Shown: positions 1 through 6,079 of the stretch, in pieces | How the letters are laid out: every line of letters starts with the position of its first letter | Numbering within the stretch: the first letter of the stretch is position 1 | Origin: Candidatus Curtissbacteria bacterium | GTDB taxonomy: Bacteria; Patescibacteriota; Microgenomatia; Curtissbacterales; GWA2-41-24 | Reading direction: 5' to 3' | NCBI GenBank assembly: GCA_016187105.1 | Contig: JACPKK010000003.1 | Coordinates: 1-15,048, forward strand | Length of the DNA: 15,048 bases | Notes under the pieces: model-generated | What the model saw: only the letters and a program-made list of their open reading frames with translations | Told to the model about the DNA's origin: nothing | Database searches by the model: none | Made by a program: the position numbers and the translations under genes

Positions 1-466
1 AAATATAAACATCGCGATCCGAAGGCCTGAATTTTGGCCTCAAAAACCCATGGCCGTCTCCGGTTATATCCAAAATCCCGCCAACTTCGGTCGTCGGCAC
101 ATCCCGTCCCATTGAAGAACCTTCATCAGGGTATCCGTTCCTTGAGCCGTAATCTCTACGGTCACGGGACTCATTATATGAAGGCTCATAGGCTCTCGGC
201 TCCTCGCTCAAGGGAGCAGTAACCGGAGGTTCCGGGTCTGCTTGCCCCGAGTTTATCGAAGGGGCCGAGGGGCTTGTCCCGAGCGCAACCGAGGGGCTTG
301 TCCCGAGCGCAGTCGAGGGGCTTGTCCCGAGCGCAGTCGAGGGAGTTCTCAAATCAATCACCCGCGTCGACTCGCCCTCGGGGGCTTTTTCCTCACCCCT
401 CCGGGCCAGAGGCCCATCTGGGCCGGCGGCATTGGCTTTTACTCTAACTTGAACTTTTGTTGGCAT
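1..466 (-). CDS. rho: Transcription termination factor Rho, N-terminal part (runs off the window)
   Basis: Rho is the hexameric RNA-dependent ATPase that ends transcription. Reading from an ATG at 466 the frame stays open to the window edge (155 codons). The last 27 residues, near GILDITGDGHGFLRP and RDVYI, match the start of the Rho cold-shock RNA-binding domain, where the family has G-[IV]-L-[DE]-I...GFGFLR...DVYVS. The catalytic RecA-like domain lies outside the window. Residues 1 to about 128 are a disordered, charged N-terminal extension, common in Rho of high-GC Gram-positives and CPR bacteria. Inside it, residues of the type STALGTSP repeat three times in tandem, with a fourth degenerate copy; they are encoded by a 24-bp DNA repeat at 241-344. 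No clear Shine-Dalgarno sequence precedes the ATG. A TTGACA-17-TACAAT promoter lies about 170 bp upstream. The family call is firm; the exact start is less so. Confidence 0.92.
   Translation of the reverse strand, partial: MPTKVQVRVKANAAGPDGPLARRGEEKAPEGESTRVIDLRTPSTALGTSPSTALGTSPSVALGTSPSAPSINSGQADPEPPVTAPLSEEPRAYEPSYNESRDRRDYGSRNGYPDEGSSMGRDVPTTEVGGILDITGDGHGFLRPKFRPSDRDVYI
241..344. repeat. 24-bp GC-rich tandem repeat inside rho
   Basis: Three copies of a 24-bp unit begin at 273, 297 and 321 (core CTTGTCCCGAGCGCAGTCGA), and a degenerate fourth begins at 241. The repeat resembles the widespread short repeat whose accidental translation reads PERSRG in many databases; that resemblance is from memory. 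The unit length is a multiple of three, so rho stays in frame and each copy adds eight residues on the minus strand. Confidence 0.85.
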
Positions 467-469
467 GAA

Positions 470-535
470 TTAAATAAATTGTTGAATTGTTATATTGTTA
501 AATCGCTAAATCGATTCAGCGATTCAACGATTTAA
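470..535. repeat. Fold-back repeat in the rho leader (8-bp units)
   Basis: The plus strand reads as roughly 8-bp units (AATTGTTG, AATTGTTA, TATTGTTA, AATCGCTA) followed by complementary units (CAGCGATT, CAACGATT, TAA). The inner part, AATCGCT to AGCGATT, is exactly complementary; the outer parts pair with C/T transitions. It would fold in the 5' leader of rho just before the start codon, so it could affect rho expression. Confidence 0.6.
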
Positions 536-638
536 TGTTTTCAATGATTGATAGAAAATAACTCGGACAAATTCGGACAAATAATTCGGATCAATTCGTG
601 TTAAATATTTCTGGGAACACTTTACTGAAGACACCCGT

Positions 639-667
639 ATTGTAATATTTCTCTCTCCTCTTGTCAA
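639..667 (-). promoter_or_regulatory. Probable sigma-70 promoter of rho
   Basis: On the minus strand TTGACA (667-662) is separated by exactly 17 bp from TACAAT (644-639). Transcription would start near 632 and give a leader of about 165 nt before the rho ATG. A long leader suits post-transcriptional control, as known for E. coli rho autoregulation, but this is inference. Confidence 0.65.
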
Positions 668-682
668 TGTCCCGATAATTGT

Positions 683-716
683 CAATTTTGAAACTGGCTT
701 TGCCAGTTCAAAATTG
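683..716. repeat. Long hairpin with TTT loop
   Basis: CAATTTTGAAACTGGC (683-698) and GCCAGTTCAAAATTG (702-716) are complementary over 15 pairs, with one extra A in the left arm and a 3-nt loop TTT. It lies between the sortase operon terminator and the rho promoter. Neither side has a clean T tract, so I do not call it a terminator. Its 3-nt loop matches the hairpins that bound the fold-back elements elsewhere in the window. Confidence 0.7.
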
Positions 717-772
717 CTTCTGCTTTAGGAAAGGGAATACTAAGGGAAAACCTAGGTTTGCCCTTAGAGGGC

Positions 773-811
773 AAAAATGGGGACCGCAAGCCTGCCCTAC
801 TCACGGTCCCC
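773..811 (-). terminator. Rho-independent terminator of the sortase operon
   Basis: On the minus strand GGGGACCG pairs perfectly with CGGTCCCC (811-804 with 786-779), an 8-bp GC-rich stem, and is followed by ATTTTTG. It begins 13 bp after the stop codon of the secreted protein gene, the expected place for the end of the operon. Confidence 0.7.
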
Positions 812-824
812 GCAAAAATTCTTC

Positions 825-1586
825 TTAAGCCTTTATCCTCGCTTGTCGTCCGTGAACCAAACTTTGAGCAACTTCCGCAAGGCCGTCTTCCCTCTTTTTG
901 AAAGCTTGACCTTTTCCGTATCTGGAAAGCGCCAAGCCCAGTGTCCCGGCTCCAAATGTCAAGGCCAAGGGCAAAACCCCCAGACCGGTTGCCGGCTGCG
1001 TTGTCACTCCTCCTTTAGTAGTCGTGACCGCTCCACCGCACTCAACCTTCGCTTTGATTGAAAGCTGGGCTAAACCGCCTGCCGGCCCTGTGCCAAAATC
1101 TCCAAGGTTTATACCCCCTGAAGCAATTGCATCAGATGACCACGGACCGTCATGATCCGGCGTACCGTCGCGGTTCCTGTCAAGCCTTACCCCGGTTGAT
1201 CCGGGTTCGTAGATAAGCTTGCAGTTTGTACCTCCTCGATAGTCGAAGCTGACAGAATCGCTTCTTGAATCAACCCCGGCTTTAGATGTCGAAACCGTCG
1301 CCGTGCTCTTGCCGCCGCCGGAAGGCAAATCGATTTTAACCGTCAAGTTTTGGACTGCATCCATTCCAGGCTGGGTTTGCACCTCAACATAAAGCTGGAC
1401 AAATTGTCCGTTAGAAACCGCCACAGAATGGCTCCAGCCTGAATTTTCATTCAAGTTAAAACCGTTGTGATCTATAAATAAACTTGCCGGCGAGGCAAAA
1501 GCCCCAATCGGGTTTGCCGCCAAAACTAAAGCGACAGCCGTCCCGGCCGCCAGTCTAGTTGTTATTTTTCTAATAAAACGTATCAT
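825..1586 (-). CDS. Secreted surface protein with a sortase-sorting-signal-like C-terminus
   Basis: The encoded protein (253 aa) has a signal peptide: a basic start (MIRFIRKITTR), a hydrophobic core of about 18 residues, and a likely cleavage after AFA near residue 31. The mature part is Gly/Ser/Thr-rich and looks like an extracellular beta-sandwich, with an acidic D-R-N-R-D-G-T-P-D-H-D loop that may bind calcium. Near the C-terminus a QPATG motif is followed by a hydrophobic stretch (LGVLPLALTFGAGTLGLAL) and a basic tail, the layout of an LPXTG-type sorting signal. The gene follows the sortase gene closely, so it is probably that enzyme's substrate (inference). I chose ATG 1586: a GTG at 1601 overlaps the strong ribosome-binding sequence AAAAGGAGGTGA (1609-1598). 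The spacing of 11 nt from this site to the ATG is longer than usual. Confidence 0.75.
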   Translation of the reverse strand: MIRFIRKITTRLAAGTAVALVLAANPIGAFASPASLFIDHNGFNLNENSGWSHSVAVSNGQFVQLYVEVQTQPGMDAVQNLTVKIDLPSGGGKSTATVSTSKAGVDSRSDSVSFDYRGGTNCKLIYEPGSTGVRLDRNRDGTPDHDGPWSSDAIASGGINLGDFGTGPAGGLAQLSIKAKVECGGAVTTTKGGVTTQPATGLGVLPLALTFGAGTLGLALSRYGKGQAFKKREDGLAEVAQSLVHGRQARIKA

Positions 1587-1616
1587 TCTGTATCTTTTCA
1601 CCTCCTTTTACCTGAT

Positions 1617-4600
1617 TTAATTTAATTTTGCAACCCTCTTATTCCAAATTTGCCAAGCGCCGGCTGCACTAGGCACCCCCCCAGCAAGCAAGGCCAGTAT
1701 CAAAAACAAGAGCCGATGGCCGGCCGCTTGCTCGCGAGCCCGCTGATCGCCCTGATCGTTTTGACTGTTTTGATTATTTTGGCCATTGGCAATCTGATCA
1801 TTGAGAATCGTTAGGTATATCGCCGCCTTTTGCACCGCTTCTGCTTCGGGAACCAGCGGCCTTGCACGAACGAGATACCTTCTAGTTTCCATAGGGTTAT
1901 CGCCCGCAAGACAAGTCATCATTAAAAGTTGCCCGCCCGCTGGCGGCAAATAGTCATGGTAATTGGCAACTGGGCCGCTAAAATCTACGATAAACTTTCC
2001 CCTGCCGCCGTCAGCATAAATAACCGCAATCTCGTCGCCTTGCCGCAGGGTTTTTAGTTTCGCCATGACCGGCTCGCGGGGTGAACCCCACAGGCTTTGG
2101 TGCCCGGATATCACGAGCCCCTTGGCCCCCAAATCAATTTGTCCGGTTTTTCCTTCCTCTCGGGGTATGTCATAGGTTTCGACATTCGGGTAAATGGTCT
2201 CCCCGAAACGCACGTCCGCTCGCACCGGATGAGCCGCAGTAACATCGGCCCACATAATCCTCTCGCCGCTGCTTCTCACTTCAAACTTCACCGCTTGCCG
2301 CGAGGCCTCTATTTCAGCATGGGGTTGAACTTCTAAAATCCGCAAAAAATCGCGCGGGCCAAGAGAACCGGTTGGGATAAGTCTTGGTATGGTCGGCGTC
2401 GGTGTTGGTGTCGGCGCCCCGGTCGGCCGCGCATTGATAGTCACCAGAATTGCCGTTCCGTCTGCGCCTATTACTTGGCAATCTTGACTCTTAACGAATC
2501 TTAATCCTGCCGGGACAGTAATCTCCATGGCGCAGGCAGTATCTCCCGGCTTGGCTTCGTCTGGTGTAAACCTTGCTACGAAGTTGCCAAACTCGCTCGT
2601 TATACCAAACTGGGTCGGTTCGCCGTCTTCATAGCGCTCCCTGATTTTGCCGCTGTCTATCCAGACCCTATGCAATTGGCCGGAACCAAGCGGTTCACCG
2701 GGTGAAATAACTCCGTCATTATTAAGATCAACCCCCTTAATAACCGTTATTCTCACTGGCGGTTTTGGCGCCGGTGTCGGTGTCGGTGCTACTTTTTCCG
2801 GCGGAGCCGGCTCTTCCTGCAACAGTGGTACAGACACCACCGGCGGCGTTGGCGGGGCGGGTGTTGGCGTGGGTGTAGGTGTTGGCGTTGGCGTGGGTGT
2901 AGGTGTTGGCGGGGCGGGTGTCGGTGTGGAAGTCGGTGTCGGCGCTGGGCTCGGCGTAGCCGCCGCAGTTGGTTGCGGCACAGGTGTTGGTGCAGGCGTC
3001 GCTACGGACTTTGGAACTGCTGCTGCCGGCGTTGGCGCCGCTTGCGGCTTGGGTGTTGACACCGCGGCGGGCGGGGGTGCTGGCGCCGGAGTCGGAGCAA
3101 ACGACGGCGACGAGCTTCCGGATGACCCCGAGTTTGACGGGTTTGCCCCTTGGGGCTTGGGCGTTGGCGCAACTTTAGCCGGCGCAGGCGTCGGCACGCC
3201 CGGCGGCGATTCGGGAAAGATAGGCCTTGTGTCAGCCGGCGGTTTGCCGCTACTGGCCATCGCCTTGAATTCCCGGCCGTTGGTCTCTCTTAAAGTAAAG
3301 ATTTTCAAAGCATCATCCGCGGCAATAACCTCTACCGTGTCGCCGCTTTTGAATTTTTTGGCAAGTTCGGGGTCTCCCTTTCCTTCTATAACCACCACTT
3401 GGCCGTCGGCAGTCGTGGACAAAATAACCGCCGACCCGTCCTTATTAACCTCAACCTTGTCAATGATAACCTTGCTTCCGGCCGTAAGTGAAGCTTCAAT
3501 TTTCCTGGCACCGAGGTCGCCCGCGTCCGCCTCTTGCGCCTGCACATCGGACCTAATAAGTTTCTCCCTTGCCGCAGCAGGCAAAGGCAAGTCTGCTTTC
3601 CTGATCGCCTCAACTGTCTTTGGACCCACCTTAAAATCAAAAACTTGGCCGTCACGAACGACGTTATAAGCATTGCCGTCAGCCTTGCCTTGGTCTTGCG
3701 CAATGGCCGTAACAACTCCCCAATCGGTTGCGCCAGAAGGGTCAATTTCCCTTAAATGAATACCGGTTCCTTGCCCAATTTTATCGATAACTGCCCAGTT
3801 GACCGTGTCAAATCCCTCGGGCCTCTTGCCGGCATCAAGCTTGATCTCTATTTCTTCGCCAACAATCTTTTTGACTTGCGCATCCGTCAACTGCGCGGTT
3901 GACTGCGGCGCAGGTTCCGGAGCTTCCGCTGATGGAACTTTTCCCGGCACAGGCGCTTCACGATCGCCAAATCCCTTATCAGGCTGTCTGTTCTCCTTGA
4001 CGCCGGGCAAATCCCTTACATCGTAAAGACCATAGCTTCCGGTAACACGCGCCACTTCTTCGGGCAAAAGAGTTTGAACATTAGCAAACCGGCCAGGACC
4101 GGGCTGGATAGAATCGTTGCGAGGGCTGAAAGCTCGATTACCAACCGCGCCTAGTACCAAAGCTAAAGCGGCGCCTCTGGCCACCCTGCTCGACCCCACA
4201 ACCTCTATAACCTTGGCTGCTCCATTCACGGAATTGCCGAGAGGGCTAGGCTCAACTCTCGGCAATTTGATGGGTTTTGGGCGTACTAAAAAATCAAAGG
4301 GGGTTCTTGCAACCTTTGCAACCTTCTCCCTAAGGCTAGGCTCGGCGAAAAATATCGATTCGGATAATATTTGCAATCCTTGCCGTTTGGTAGTGTCTTT
4401 AAGTCGACCGCCTTCAAGACCAAGCGTCGCCAGAGTCGGCCTCAAATCTGCCCTTGTTATGTCTTTAGGAATTTCGCCGGTTTCGCGGAAGGCCAAAACA
4501 GCATTCAAGACTGGCGGGCTAAATGCTCCTTCTTCTAAAATGGTTAATTCCGTGGGGTTTAAACCGGCCTTTGTGTCGGCATGGCTTCCTAGGGGGTCTA

Positions 4601-4649
4601 GCGGTCTTTTTGCTTCGGGCAACCGTCTTTTTACTTCGGGCATGGGCAT
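1617..4649 (-). CDS. Very large proline-rich sortase with an SdrD-B-like domain
   Basis: Sortases are cysteine transpeptidases that attach surface proteins. Numbered from ATG 4649 (1010 aa): a charged N-terminus, a weak hydrophobic stretch at about 156-172, a region of unknown fold up to 469, a Pro/Thr/Ala-rich linker at 470-631 with long TP runs, an SdrD-B-like domain from 632 with the calcium loop DLNNDGVISPGE (641-652), and a sortase domain at about 770-935. The catalytic set is visible: His850 in ISGHQS, Cys913 in MMTC, Arg924 in RRYLVRA. The His-Cys distance (63) is close to that in S. aureus SrtA (64). A hydrophobic segment at 979-999 near the C-terminus may anchor it. Ordinary sortases have 200-300 residues, so this one is unusually long. 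The start is uncertain: TTG 4670 and ATG 4643 are in the same frame, and GAGGG (4668-4664) is 14 nt from ATG 4649. A near-consensus promoter lies just upstream. Confidence 0.85.
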   Translation of the reverse strand: MPMPEVKRRLPEAKRPLDPLGSHADTKAGLNPTELTILEEGAFSPPVLNAVLAFRETGEIPKDITRADLRPTLATLGLEGGRLKDTTKRQGLQILSESIFFAEPSLREKVAKVARTPFDFLVRPKPIKLPRVEPSPLGNSVNGAAKVIEVVGSSRVARGAALALVLGAVGNRAFSPRNDSIQPGPGRFANVQTLLPEEVARVTGSYGLYDVRDLPGVKENRQPDKGFGDREAPVPGKVPSAEAPEPAPQSTAQLTDAQVKKIVGEEIEIKLDAGKRPEGFDTVNWAVIDKIGQGTGIHLREIDPSGATDWGVVTAIAQDQGKADGNAYNVVRDGQVFDFKVGPKTVEAIRKADLPLPAAAREKLIRSDVQAQEADAGDLGARKIEASLTAGSKVIIDKVEVNKDGSAVILSTTADGQVVVIEGKGDPELAKKFKSGDTVEVIAADDALKIFTLRETNGREFKAMASSGKPPADTRPIFPESPPGVPTPAPAKVAPTPKPQGANPSNSGSSGSSSPSFAPTPAPAPPPAAVSTPKPQAAPTPAAAVPKSVATPAPTPVPQPTAAATPSPAPTPTSTPTPAPPTPTPTPTPTPTPTPTPAPPTPPVVSVPLLQEEPAPPEKVAPTPTPAPKPPVRITVIKGVDLNNDGVISPGEPLGSGQLHRVWIDSGKIRERYEDGEPTQFGITSEFGNFVARFTPDEAKPGDTACAMEITVPAGLRFVKSQDCQVIGADGTAILVTINARPTGAPTPTPTPTIPRLIPTGSLGPRDFLRILEVQPHAEIEASRQAVKFEVRSSGERIMWADVTAAHPVRADVRFGETIYPNVETYDIPREEGKTGQIDLGAKGLVISGHQSLWGSPREPVMAKLKTLRQGDEIAVIYADGGRGKFIVDFSGPVANYHDYLPPAGGQLLMMTCLAGDNPMETRRYLVRARPLVPEAEAVQKAAIYLTILNDQIANGQNNQNSQNDQGDQRAREQAAGHRLLFLILALLAGGVPSAAGAWQIWNKRVAKLN

Positions 4650-4696
4650 CTTTGTTGTCTGTTCCCTCAAAATTTGTGCTAGGGAAAAACTTGCAG

Positions 4697-4725
4697 ATAA
4701 TACCAGAACTGTGCGCTTTTGTCAA
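4697..4725 (-). promoter_or_regulatory. Strong promoter of the sortase operon
   Basis: TTGACA (4725-4720), a 17-bp spacer and TATTAT (4702-4697) lie on the minus strand, with TGG directly before TATTAT giving an extended -10. The predicted start near 4690 is about 40 nt before ATG 4649. A perfect 9-bp inverted repeat AGTTTTCCC/GGGAAAACT lies upstream at about 4780-4804. Confidence 0.75.
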
Positions 4726-5025
4726 ATACTACAGGATATTTTAGAACCTGCGCCTCAAAAGGCCACATTCCCCCGCCAGTTTTCCCAAAATTCGGGAAAA
4801 CTTCTCATCAAAGATTTTGCAAAAAACCCAAAAAAATATGGTTCTAAAATTACCAATTTTTGCAAAAAATTACCGTTATTTTTAGGAAAATTTAGAAGAT
4901 TTTGGACGAAAAATTGTGAAACAATAAAGAATACCAATATTACCCAAAAACTGTACCGGCGGTTTGGCAAACAGGAAAGATTATCCTACTGGAACAAGCT
5001 AATCAAAAAACCGTAAAATTACCCC

Positions 5026-5053
5026 TTGACAAGCCTATTAAAAGTGTTCTAAT
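5026..5053 (+). promoter_or_regulatory. Promoter of the predicted small RNA
   Basis: TTGACA (5026-5031) is followed after 16 bp by TCTAAT (5048-5053), with TGT before it as an extended -10. The second -10 base departs from consensus, so strength is uncertain. The predicted start is near 5060. Confidence 0.5.
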
Positions 5054-5059
5054 GTAAAA

Positions 5060-5156
5060 AAGGAAAGCAACTTAGCTGCCCTAAGTCGCTTCCCTTACAC
5101 CTCAAAAGAGCATTGCTATTCGAGTTTCAGTCTGCGGTAGTGATGCTCTTTTTCTA
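5060..5156 (+). ncRNA. Predicted small structured RNA (about 95 nt)
   Basis: This is the only transcription unit predicted on the plus strand. After the promoter, hairpin 1 (5062-5093) pairs GGAAAGCAACTTAG with CTAAGTCGCTTCC around a short loop, with one bulge and one mismatch. Hairpin 2 (5106-5150) closes with AAGAGCAT/ATGCTCTT, extends inward with G-U pairs, and is followed by TTTTTCTATTTT, a rho-independent terminator. No open reading frame with a ribosome-binding site fits inside. I do not recognise it as tmRNA, RNase P RNA, SRP RNA or 6S RNA. It could be a trans-acting small RNA or an antisense control of the minus-strand transcript predicted from 5337-5365, which would read through it. 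Expression is inferred from signals only. Confidence 0.5.
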
Positions 5157-5160
5157 TTTT

Positions 5161-5195
5161 AGAACGCTAATTTTAAACAAGCGTTCTTTTTTTTT
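5161..5195 (+). terminator. Second, strong terminator after the predicted small RNA
   Basis: AGAACGC (5161-5167) and GCGTTCT (5181-5187) form a perfect 7-bp stem, directly followed by a run of T up to 5195. On the minus strand the stem is not followed by T residues, so it acts on plus-strand transcripts. Confidence 0.75.
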
Positions 5196-5336
5196 AACTT
5201 GTTTTTCAACAAGTCTTTCTTAAAGAAAACCCGTTTTGACAAGTCTTCTTTTTTCCGAAAGTCCTACGTTTCCGTAAAACCCCGGTTTTAAATCTTTGGG
5301 GGTTTTATACCCCAAAAAGTTTCAGCCTGCCCTTCT

Positions 5337-5365
5337 TTTATAACCCCCGCTATAATTTTTGTCAA
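5337..5365 (-). promoter_or_regulatory. Consensus-like minus-strand promoter without an obvious gene
   Basis: TTGACA (5365-5360), exactly 17 bp, then TATAAA (5342-5337) on the minus strand. The RNA would start near 5330 and pass through hairpin-rich sequence antisense to the predicted small RNA. No protein start is evident before the sortase gene 650 nt away. Confidence 0.6.
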
Positions 5366-5565
5366 GTCCCCCAAGTAACTGATAGTAAAAACACATGCCC
5401 AAAAACTATAACCTGTAGTTATAATAAATGACATCTTTAGGATGTTTTGCCTATTTATACAGGCTAAACCAAAAATGGAATGGTCATCAAAACGCCAAAA
5501 CTGGGATAATAGGGAATAAATCAAAATGCGGCAAAACGACCAAAAACTCCGAGGCTAAATGACAC

Positions 5566-6079
5566 CTTAAGTTACACTTAAGTAAGCTAATTTAAGCGAA
5601 TTTTTAGCGAATTAAAAACTAATGAGCGAATTAGACAGGAAGCTTTACCCTCGGATTGACCAGCCTCTTGTAATAGAGTCGCTCCGATCTAAAGTTGGCA
5701 ACAATTCCCAGTTTCAGCCTGGCAGAGTCAAGATATGCAAGAACCTGATTAAAGTACTCCTCTTTTAAGGTTGGAATAGCTTTAAGCTCCAAGGCTATCT
5801 TCCCGTCTATAACGAAATCTAAAAAGTACTTGCCTATCGGAACATCACTATAATAAATACAGTTTCACCTCAAATTCTCTTTCGTAAGCAATTTTTTCTC
5901 TGCCCAAATCAGCCTCAACTGCCCTTTGATAATACTTCTCCTGATACCTATTTCCCAATTGCCGGTGGACCCTAAACAATACACCCATTAATTTATAGGA
6001 AAGTTCCGGATATATTAGCTCATTAGCATTAATTCGCTTATTATTCGCTTTCATTGGCATTATTTGCCCTACGGGCAAA
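5566..6079. mobile_element. Putative 514-bp element: GxxExxY gene enclosed by family A arms and hairpins
   Basis: The left end is a perfect hairpin CTTAAGT-TAC-ACTTAAG (5566-5582); the right end is TTTGCCC-TAC-GGGCAAA (6063-6079). Inside the left end, GCTAATTTAAGCGAATT is the same sequence that follows the left hairpin of the family A insertion beside the 23S gene at 10847. Inside the right end are the ATTCGC-type units found in the same place in family A. Between the arms lies one gene, whose stop codon is in the left arm and whose start is in the right arm. The right hairpin also encodes part of the C-terminus of the neighbouring PIN/TRAM gene. Mobility is inferred from this layout; no target duplication was identified. 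Confidence 0.55.
5631..6060 (-). pseudogene. GxxExxY-family protein (PD-(D/E)XK nuclease-like), frameshifted
   Basis: The first part reads IYPELSYKLMGVLFRVHRQLG then QEKYYQRA, the family's N-terminal signature; E and Y of the GxxExxY motif are present but its G is replaced by R. Frame one ends at a TAG at 5850-5848, after KLYLL. Shifting by one base near CTGTATTTATTATAG restores the expected continuation (YYSDVPIGKYFLDFVIDGK), then ALELKA, which carries the D...ExK nuclease-like signature, and LGIVANFRSERLYYKRL, ending at TAA 5633-5631. The total is then about 143 codons, a normal family length. One extra T could be a true mutation, an assembly error or a +1 recoding site before the stop. ATG 6060 is chosen because AGGG lies 7 nt upstream; ATG 6054 is possible. 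It overlaps the end of the PIN/TRAM gene. The biochemical function of this family is not established. Confidence 0.8.

Larger units (their letters stand above)
467..824. other. Intergenic region between rho and the sortase operon
   Basis: No gene is supported in these 358 bp. Reading along the minus strand, the region holds the sortase operon terminator (773-811), a pair of overlapping alternative hairpins (740-775), a long hairpin with a TTT loop (683-716), the rho promoter (639-667) and the rho leader. The leader has degenerate tandem TTCGGACAA-type units at 562-600 and a fold-back repeat at 470-535. Confidence 0.7.
4730..5565. other. Long AT-rich intergenic region with regulatory and RNA signals
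   Basis: No protein gene is convincing here; short open frames on both strands lack recognisable sequence and ribosome-binding sites. What can be seen: a 9-bp inverted repeat (about 4780-4804), two TTTTGCAAAA palindromes (near 4818 and 4860), a plus-strand promoter and structured RNA with two terminators (5026-5195), a hairpin ACTTGTT/AACAAGT (5198-5215), a consensus minus-strand promoter (5337-5365), and a small ACATC/GATGT hairpin followed by TTTT near 5430-5446. Confidence 0.6.

Noticed and set aside
242..535. 97-aa plus-strand frame with PERSRG repeats
   Set aside because: Such peptides are a known artefact of translating this GC-rich repeat; the opposite strand encodes Rho.
757..811. 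Sequence GGGCAAA followed by GGGGACCGCAAGCC recalls a cyclic-di-GMP (GEMM) riboswitch on the plus strand
   Set aside because: The second half forms a simple self-contained hairpin instead of the tetraloop-receptor fold, and no plus-strand gene follows. It fits better as the minus-strand terminator of the sortase operon.
2647..3669. 340-aa plus-strand open frame rich in Gly and Val
   Set aside because: It is the reverse reading of the Pro/Thr codons of the sortase linker; the minus-strand frame has domains and catalytic residues.
4780..4804. AGTTTTCCC/GGGAAAACT hairpin as a terminator
   Set aside because: Neither strand has a T run after the stem; it could be an operator upstream of the sortase promoter, but there is no further evidence.
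4117..5016. 299-aa plus-strand open frame running from the sortase gene into the intergenic region
   Set aside because: No recognisable domain, most of it is antisense to the sortase, and no ribosome-binding site is seen.
5288..5524. 78-aa minus-strand open frame
   Set aside because: It overlaps a strong promoter that would start transcription inside it, has no ribosome-binding site and no recognisable sequence.
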